This document shows, one piece after another, positions 56,690-64,000 of a stretch of 64,000 nt of DNA; position 1 is the stretch's first letter; every line of letters begins with the position of its first letter. The stretch is from Sparassis latifolia (taxonomy: Eukaryota; Basidiomycota; Agaricomycetes; Polyporales; Sparassidaceae). The stretch is taken from assembly GCA_018466975.1 (NCBI GenBank), contig CM031560.1, positions 124,001 through 188,000 on the forward strand. The letters are read 5' to 3'. A model generated the notes under the pieces. It was given only the letters and a program-made list of their open reading frames with translations. It was not told the origin of the DNA and ran no database searches. The translations under genes were made by a program, and so were the position numbers.

Positions 56690-59600
56690 TCACATCTCCT
56701 CAGAATCAGAGTCATCCAACTCTGGCTCTTCGTTGTCCTCACTGTCCGAATCCCACATGTCATCCTCCAAATTCTCAAGAGTCAACTCCAGGTTGTCATC
56801 GTCGGAGTCTTCCCCCTCAGCCTGTAAGATACCATCCGGTGGAGCAGACGAGAGTCCATCTGCCTCGATATCGACGCTCATTCCTGAGTCGGAAATGTCG
56901 TTGGAACCTTCAAGAGGATTTGTGCAAACGGCACTCAAGACAATTGGTGTAGGACCGTCTGCGTGAACATGTCCTATCCCTAAGCCTCGATGGTAGCGCA
57001 TCAGCATGTCCCGATCAACAAATCTGCACGCCGTGGTTAGAGCATTTCAGCCACGGAAGTTGAACTTTGTGCACCTATTAACATGGTAAAATCGCCAATC
57101 TTCCGCATCGTTAGCACAGTGTGAGAGACCAATCTCATCCGCATGAATCTTCCCTCCTTTGAAGGTTGGAATAATATGACAGGCACGTAGAACGTCATCC
57201 GGATCGATGAATCCGAAAGTCTCTTCGTCTGCCATCGGGGGAAATTCAACAGTGTCGAGCTTGTGTTGGCTCCAATTTCTCGAATCTCCGACGTACTGGA
57301 ACCATCGCACCCAGAGAAAATCCAGTCTCCGCGGAGTGTAATCGGCCATGCCAGTCCCTGTATACACAACGTTGACATGGTAGATACCAAGAACGCGCGC
57401 ATACAAGAATGGGTGCATAGAAGTGGCATCTTCGAGATCATCAAACCTGGCTAGCAATAAGATGTCCCGATTGTCCGTAGAAGGGTTGATGATATCGTGT
57501 GATCGCTAACATCGTATGTTGTATAATTGACTTTTAAGATATGGTGCTCGTACATGCGGTCGCCTTTGAAGAACACAGAATCATGGTCGCGGCGTGCGGA
57601 ATTGTCTTCGATCACAGGTACCAAGGGCAATTGTTCTTGACCAGAAAATGTTGCCTCTCTGCCTATCATCGCCTTGATGCGTGGGAGTAAATGTTTCTTC
57701 AGCTTCGCAACAAAATCCTGAAAATGGATGAGTATCAGCACCTCTAAAATAAAGAGAACCACGGAACCTTGGTAGCTGGATCGCCTGTATTTCTGCGCAC
57801 AAAATCTGGAATATACACAGGATGATTTTGTGACTTTCCCATCGCATAATGCACATCCACCGCATCAAGACTTCCTTCATCCTGGTAGTGCCTGACTTTC
57901 TTCTGGGACCGCTCCCGAACGCGCGAATCGTCGTGCTTGACGCCGCTCTATCTGGGTAATTTGTCTGATATATTGCTTGCGACTAGTGCGAGCATACCGC
58001 GCCTTAGAAGTGCGGTGCTCAAGCTCTCCCTGGAAAAAAAGCACCCATGTGTTAATATCGACATTCAAGCAACTGTGATCGGATGCGCACCGGCTCCGTC
58101 GAGTATGAATCTGTGGTGCCAAGCCATCTGATAGTTGCAGGGTAGTCACCAAGCGCGTGGGCCTTGTAAGTATCGAGGTTGAATGCCTTCGGCTTACGAG
58201 CAGTTCCGCCGATCTCGAAACACAGGAGCTTCGTCTGCCCATGCTGCCATCTTCTTACTTTCACGGCGAGCCCGAGCTTCCGCTCTCGTCGAAGCTCCTC
58301 GTTGGAAAGGCTTTGCACGCTTGCTCACTGAAATGACGCAGCGTGTCTCCCAATGAGACAGTGACATCGTCCAGAAGCTGGAGAGTACAATCGTGTGCAT
58401 ACGCAGTTTGGCCAAACTGTGCCAATGCTCAGCGATGAATAGGAGTTTGAGAACCTGTCCGTTATGTGGCTCTGGAAGAAGACCATCAAAGACAGGAATG
58501 GCACACTGACGGACATAAATTAAGCAGATTCATTTCGAGCAGTTTCGATCACACGAACCTGCAAAATATCTTCAATATCTCGTGCTGCCATTTGTTTCAT
58601 TTCGAGCAGTTTCGACGAAAACGCCGTATAGCTCCAGCAAAAGTTGGCACTGCTCTGAAACTGTAAGATATAAGTCACGCGCGACGCCGGTTTTATAGGA
58701 GTATCTCACCGACGATCTAGCTCAGCGAGAAGTGTGCCATCTACTGATTCCAAGATATGAAGTAAATGGGTGAAAATAGATCGTCTCGTTCCAATTTCCC
58801 ACTCGTGCATCAAGTCGACCACAAACATCTTAAACATGTTGAATCCGAACGGAGAGAGCCGGTCCGAAAATGCATTCTGTGTACAAACGAGTGAATCAGG
58901 GAGATGAGTGGGTCGTTGAGCTTGCATACCGCAGTTGGAACAAAAGATTTATCACGAAGAAGGTTTTCGACGGCTGCGCAGTTGACTTGAAGGTTTCCTT
59001 CATAGATTAGTGACCTAGCGGTAGCGATAGTCTGCCGGCGATGAGCATCGTCCTTCCGAGCCAACGTTTCACGCTGTTTCATATCCATTGCCTTCCCAAT
59101 GTTGTGAACACGAGATAGCGGGATGAGACAGCGGGGACAAGGGCATTGGCCCATGTTTCGGATACTAGCCAGAAGTATCCTGTAGAAATCGCATCAGTAT
59201 CGATCACTGGATGAGAGCTCAACATTACTTCTCAGGATAGTCTGCAGAATATGTGAATATGCGAGGATAAAAGCGTCGTTGAACCCCGTCACAACATGTG
59301 ATTACTATTCCATGCTCCCAGGCATAGAGGAACTCATCGTCGAGCAGAATTTTCCACTGAGCATGGGTAAGTTCGCGATAACAGTGAGTGAAGAATGCTG
59401 CATTTGGCATATGGCGTCAGCGGTTTGGCCAGACGCAAAATCCTTGAAGGAATCCGGAAGCTATATATGTCAGTACATTTTTAATTCACAATCAGGGAGA
59501 TGATACAAACCGACTGAAAATATGCAACATGATTACACAGGTGACGTGAGGGCTTGCATCGGTGATACTTGGATTCATTTCCGAAGAACAGATAGAGGGG

Positions 59601-60998
59601 ACACAGTTTGGCATTTCCAAAGCTAGTCAGGTGCGTCGCATCTGACCAAAACATCATTGCGACGACGACACGCTGCAAATCACAACCAAGTTCGGGAGGG
59701 GAGTCTTGCAGCTCGCGATGGGACTCGATAAATGCTGGTGACGTATAAAGTTCGCCGTGAACTTGGATGGGGTTTGGAACGTCTCCAGGCTGCCAAAGTA
59801 GCTGAAATGGCTCGTAGTGAAAATGCAACGCGTCCACTGGGTTTGAAATTTTCTCCCGGATAATATCGCACAAGCTGCGATGATGGAAGTCGACAACCGT
59901 GTAATCTTTGGGTCCATTTTGGGGATCCATCGAGACACCACGTCGACGATGATATGGTACCGATATAGTCACGGGAGTGTGATTCCAGCCGGCATCATCA
60001 TCCGCCCATTCTCCGGGCTGGTCACTAGCAAGCTGCCTGTTGATATCGTCCCAATGCGCAGCTCGAACATCGGCAGGATCATATTCGGGATCGCCGATAA
60101 TATCCAGCAATGCTTTGAAGCTTGATTGAGATTTCTGCACGCCCCCATTCCAGTACCAGTCGCCGAGACGGAAGGACGTTGCATTTGGATATGGAAAGTA
60201 TCGCTGGAAAGTATCATTAGCAAATTCAACTGCACCCGGAGACTCAGACAGGTCTTCCAACGACAGCAGCTCCTCCAGATCGTGCGAAGGAAGAGCATTT
60301 GTCCAGTATCGACGGAACAAACCAAATTTATTATGCGGTGTCGTCAAGAACCCTTGTATTCTGTGAGCCAATGACTCGATAGCTGAATGAGATTGTGGAG
60401 ACATCGCATTCACTGGATGTTCCATCAAAGAAGTAGATGTCGATTCTGATAACGAAGAAAGCTTATGCGGCGAAACCGACGAAGGGGGAAGAGATGGGGC
60501 AGGTTCAGGAAGTAAATCTCTGAACCGTCGAGGCAAGCGCCGATTGAGTCTGCGAGACCAGGGTCGGCGTTCCAATAGTGAAAGATTAGAATTGTCCACA
60601 TCTTCTCTGCCCACTTCTGGCACGGGCTACGTCGGATAGTCAATGCAAAGGCCCCCTGCGATTATTGCAGTAATAGACCATACCGGCATTAGGTTCACGG
60701 CGTCCACATCCTCTCTGCCCACTTGTGTTGGCTACGTGACGTTGTCAACATAAAAACCTCCTGTCTTTCTGATAATAGTACGTACCTGCACGAGCACTGT
60801 ATTTGAACTTGATGCTGGTGCCTCTGCAGGCTTCGAAATTTCAAGCCTACGCTTTTTCCTGGAAGACCATGTTTCCTTCGCCTTGTGCAGTGCATCAGAG
60901 AGTCGCTTTTTAGCTTTCTGGCATGCTCTCTGATGATGCGAAAATGCACTAGATTGCGAAAAGCTCCTGCCGCAGACGCAGTTCTCATAGGACTCCAT
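56690..60998 (-). mobile_element. Plavaka-type DNA transposon, transposase gene, frame-broken
   Basis: ATG 60998 starts a zinc-finger-like N-terminus (CVCGRSFSQSSAFSHHQRAC and a basic stretch). The main exon, about 60618-59515, carries signatures I know from Plavaka elements: FGLFRRYWTNALPSHD, FRLGDWYWNGGVQKSQ, RAAHWDDINRQL, FHYEPFQLLWQPGD, HGELYTSPAFIESHRELQ, VVAMMFWSDATHLTSFGNAK and FFGNESKYHRCKPSRHLCNH. Later pieces include NAAFFTHCYRELTHAQWKIL (59410), GQCPCPRCLIPLSRVHNIGK (59150), MFVVDLMHEWEIG (58830), LDTYKAHALGDYPATIRWLG (58160), YHVNRCTKFNFRG (57090) and, at the end, DRDMLMRYHRGLGIGHVHAD. The frame breaks near 59405 and at least twice in 58400-58200, so this copy is probably inactive. 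Terminal repeats were not found by eye. Confidence 0.82.
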
Positions 60999-61315
60999 GA
61001 AAGCGAGGGAAGAGCAACATAATTCAGCTGTAGGAAATAATTCACCTGGTCGTCTCGTTTATGTCGGACCAAGTAGAGACTTGCCGTGGGAAGCTCACTG
61101 GATATATCTGAAACCAATTGATCAACGCTGCATGTCGATATAGAAGAGTGTCCTTGCACATGTCTTGGTTGCCATGAGGCCTGACAGCGCGACAGATTCA
61201 ATGTGCAGTCATGCGACAATTCTTCAATCCGATGGAATCTCTGATTACAGCGCAAAACGGCTATGAACATGATATCCATTACAAATGCCAGGCTGAATGA
61301 TGCCGGCGTAGACCG

Positions 61316-61672
61316 CTAGCTATGATTCACCGGCACGTACAAAATCATCTGTTTTAAAGTGTATGAGTCCAAAGGTACACGGATGCAACCGAAGGCCTGC
61401 TTACGACGAGGAGATGGGGACAACTCTTCACCTCGAGCCTGAGAATAGTAGACTACAGTGTCCTCTTCAGGCACAAGACGTGCCAAAAGCTCTGCGTGCC
61501 GAATTTCACTCAACCACATACCGCGATAATAGAAAACTTCAGCATTCAAAGAGTCGATCTCTGCTTGTAATGCAGCAACCTGCTCTGGTATCGGCGGGAC
61601 GTCGGTGGCTGCGGAACTCCCAGTTCCTATATTCCCAAACCGGCATAAGCATCGCGACATAACTGTATACAA
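61316..61672 (-). CDS. Short coiled-coil ORF, repeat-associated
   Basis: The open frame contains a heptad-like segment (PEQVAALQAEIDSLNAEV) and ends at 61318. A possible upstream exon near 62030-61900 encodes the acidic stretch KGDSSEEEDSGGSAT. This kind of small coiled-coil ORF is common next to mobile elements in these genomes, as far as I recall. Function unknown. Confidence 0.3.
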   Translation of the reverse strand: MYTVMSRCLCRFGNIGTGSSAATDVPPIPEQVAALQAEIDSLNAEVFYYRGMWLSEIRHAELLARLVPEEDTVVYYSQARGEELSPSPRRKQAFGCIRVPLDSYTLKQMILYVPVNHS

Positions 61673-62309
61673 CCAGCTGACCTATGCTTGGTGAGGGGTC
61701 AGTTTGCACTCCACATTCTATCTTCTCCGCGTCCCGACTTGTAGCTTCTTCTGTACATATAAGTCCTCTCCGCACTGTGGCTCAAGAGAGCATATACCTG
61801 CAGGGCCATGCAATCTGTTCAGCTTCTTGCTTTGAAACTGGATGACGCCACCGACTGTATTAATCAGCGAAATGAATGAACGAGAACAAATCATGTTGCT
61901 GAACCTCCACTGTCCTCTTCCTCAGAGGAGTCTCCTTTCCGTCTCTTGTGTGCCCCAGTGGAGAAAGAGGGTTTTGTAACTCGAATGTCTGACTCTGAGG
62001 ACATGATCAAACAGCTGCGAACGATGGGATAAACAACGATTGACTTTCTTACCCGTGATCCAGACCTTTTATGAGACCCGCCATTCACTTGCCTGCTGAA
62101 GTTCTCTGGTTGAGTGCCACACCTCTGGGGCGGTTCCCACGGGATTCGCCAGGTTCTCAGAGGTAGCCACAGGTGCGTCCAGTTCGCTCGCATAGCGCTT
62201 GTATAGTTACATGAATCAGTCATATGTCCTGTATCGAAACAATCAGAGGTATCGGTAATAAACGAGCTGAAGTTGAGGGTCAACAGAGGGTAAGGACTCG
62301 TGAAAGAAA

Positions 62310-62627
62310 CTAGAACGCGCTCCTATCATCATCGCTAAGGTCTTCCTCGATCTCATCCGTGATACCTGCCTGCGCCAGAGCCACACCAACTGGAATGCCT
62401 CTGTCGCGGATCCAGGCGCGAACTTCTCCGACACCCCTCTCTGCCTCCACCAATTGTCTTCGCACTCTCTTCAACTCCGCCTGATACAGGTGCAGTTGTA
62501 TGAGACTGCACCGAACGGCATCCTCCATGGCGCTCTTCAAGTGGCTCTGATGGTCCCGCGCCCTGCGAACAAGGGCCAGGAGGCACTCCGCATCATCTGC
62601 CCTCTCTGGGAAGCCCCTTGTAGACAT
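62310..62627 (-). CDS. Short coiled-coil ORF, 105 residues
   Basis: ATG 62627 opens a frame rich in Arg, Glu, Leu and Ala (LYQAELKRVRRQLVEAERGV) with an acidic end (EIEEDLSDDDRSAF). It looks like a real, mainly helical protein of the repeat-associated kind; a splice join to the exons at lower coordinates is possible. No family name can be given. Confidence 0.35.
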   Translation of the reverse strand: MSTRGFPERADDAECLLALVRRARDHQSHLKSAMEDAVRCSLIQLHLYQAELKRVRRQLVEAERGVGEVRAWIRDRGIPVGVALAQAGITDEIEEDLSDDDRSAF

Positions 62628-62683
62628 TAATTCACGGATAATCGGGGTCTAATGATATGCTCAGCGTATGCCATATAGTGCCA

Positions 62684-62986
62684 TTAGTGAAGTCTTCGTA
62701 CCGCATCATACGATGGGACAGCGGGTGCAACGCTGCCTTTGGTGGGGTAGTGCATGTTACTCTCCAAGCCACGTGTGCTCGTCGGCGCAATTTCAGGGAC
62801 CAGTTTGGCACTCGCTGCAGAGGGAACTAGCTCGTGACTGGCGGTGTGGGTGTTAGATTGTGGAACTGAGGAAACGAATGAGGTGAAAGTGGGTGAAAAT
62901 GTCGGCGTGGGCTGAGAGCGCGACATCGAGGAAAGCAACTTGCGGACGGCAGTGGGTATGCGGGAGGGCTCTCTAGGTGCAGATGT
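62684..62986 (-). CDS. Ser/Pro/Thr-rich hypothetical protein, about 100 residues
   Basis: The frame starts MTSAPREPSRIPTAVRKLLS and continues with a Ser/Thr/Pro-rich stretch to a stop at 62684. Low complexity; it may be the first exon of a longer gene. No homology recognised. Confidence 0.3.
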   Translation of the reverse strand, partial: TSAPREPSRIPTAVRKLLSSMSRSQPTPTFSPTFTSFVSSVPQSNTHTASHELVPSAASAKLVPEIAPTSTRGLESNMHYPTKGSVAPAVPSYDAVRRLH

Positions 62987-63476
62987 CATCACGATAAGCT
63001 TAGCGAACACTCAGGTCAGACGAAAACAGAAATTATGTACAGAAATGTGAGCAACCTGCACTGGGATGCAAGGTAGGGAGGAAGCAGTGAGCAGCGGGTT
63101 TTTATGTGAACGTACGGCCTCGGAGTTTTGGAGGGCTTTGGCCTTGCTCAGACGCCGGCGAATGCCACTTACAAATCCAGGCTTCCAGTGGCGACTGCTC
63201 CGCCACCTGGCGTCAGTCTAGTTCAAGTGACTTGTCGCAACCCGTTCACATTGTATTGCGTCCAAAATAACATTCATCGCATGGATACATTGTACACGTT
63301 CAACAACACGAGAGGCCCGCCATGACTAACGTACACCGCATGAGGACAGAGAGGCAAACCGGAACGAACATGTTTACAGCCCCTCGTCAACGCCCGGTAC
63401 TGGCAACAGGCGGCCTCGAAGGAACCTGCAAAAACATTTGTTTAATACCAATAGCCCTGGTGCAGGAGGAACGGGC

Positions 63477-64000
63477 TTACGACTCAGCATGCTGCCTCAA
63501 AAAATCATGATAAACAGGGCCGAACGCTGGGTCCTGCAGCGCCAGATAGAGCTCGTTGCGAATGTCCGTAAATAATGTGCGGTATCTATCGCGGTGAAAG
63601 CGGATGCGGTCGAAGAAGCCGGTTTCGCAACGTTGATCAAGCACGTTCGCAATCTTTATTTCTAAATCAGAAGTCAAATCATACGAAATGAAGGCGTTAA
63701 CTCACTACAGTGACGCATAGGGCGATGGCGGTGATCGGGATGGATGTGCGGAAAGGTACTTCCTCGTCCGGGACGTTCGGGAAGTACTTTCGATATATTG
63801 CATCAATTGCCCGGGCGAGGGAATGTTGGCCGCCGAAGGTGTTTCCCTCATAGAATGCTCTCTCTACCAAGCGGAATAGCACCGGGTTGCTATAGTCGTG
63901 TTGGAATCGGCCCTACACCCTGCCGTTAGCCTGTATCCTCATCGAATAAGGTGCCATCTCACGTTCGGTAGTGCGGTGCCACGGTGCATGAATAATTCGT
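63477..64000 (-). CDS. Fungal unknown-domain protein, possibly DUF6532-like, cut by the window edge
   Basis: Two exons are clear. One, from about 63910 down to 63713, encodes YSNPVLFRLVERAFYEGNTF and SIPITAIALCVTV. After a GTGAGT...AAG intron the next, about 63655-63477, reads IANVLDQRCETGFFDRIRFH and ends RQHAES. A further exon lies at 63920-64000 and leaves the window. The order of helices and the switch from a hydrophobic helix to I-x-N-V-L-D-x-x-x-x-G resembles DUF6532, a basidiomycete domain often found near mobile elements. This assignment is from memory and tentative. Confidence 0.4.

Noticed and set aside
57937..58131. Plus-strand open frame within the transposon
   Set aside because: Antisense shadow of the transposase exon that encodes ELEHRTSKARYARTSRKQYI.

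Overview
The window is fungal nuclear DNA, almost certainly from a basidiomycete of the class Agaricomycetes. Most genes are cut by many short introns of about 50 bases, the recognisable housekeeping proteins are fungal, and the right third carries a Plavaka-type transposase, a family I know only from these fungi. A polypore-like fungus would fit, but that is inference.

Layout. Bases 1-21,340 hold ordinary single-copy genes: the start of the ribosome-assembly gene URB1 (-, runs off the left edge), a 160-residue unknown protein (+), an MFS transporter of the monocarboxylate type (-), an unknown Ser/Pro-rich protein (-), glutathione synthetase GSH2 (-), a cytochrome P450 (+, divergent from GSH2), a very large protein with an EF-hand, a possible ZZ finger and a C-terminal coiled coil (-), the histidine-triad nucleotide hydrolase HNT1 (-) and a small low-complexity ORF (+).

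Bases 22,190-47,640 hold the most striking object: seven copies of one divergently transcribed gene pair, P1 to P7. One partner is a protein of up to about 340 residues with a single N-terminal membrane helix and a helical remainder (here MAP, membrane-anchored partner). The other is a compact protein kinase-like protein of about 375-379 residues with a HRDCAAAN catalytic loop and an IDFG motif. P1-P6 are in direct orientation with a period near 3.7 kb; P7 is inverted. The two start codons lie only 275-343 bases apart in every pair, and most of these gaps share the same two sequence blocks. Splice sites are conserved to the base. Some copies are intact and others carry one- or two-base indels, so the array shows birth and death plus local gene conversion. 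Two relics of further MAP genes lie between P6 and P7. I read the pair as a two-gene module of unknown role, a membrane protein plus a cytosolic kinase.

Bases 48,370-64,000 are repeat-like: a degenerate Pro/Ser/Arg-rich coiled-coil gene with a diverged duplicate of one section, a frame-broken Plavaka transposase, small coiled-coil ORFs, and at the right edge part of a gene that may belong to the DUF6532 group. I recognised no tRNA, rRNA or CRISPR array. Exon ends marked as approximate were read by eye.
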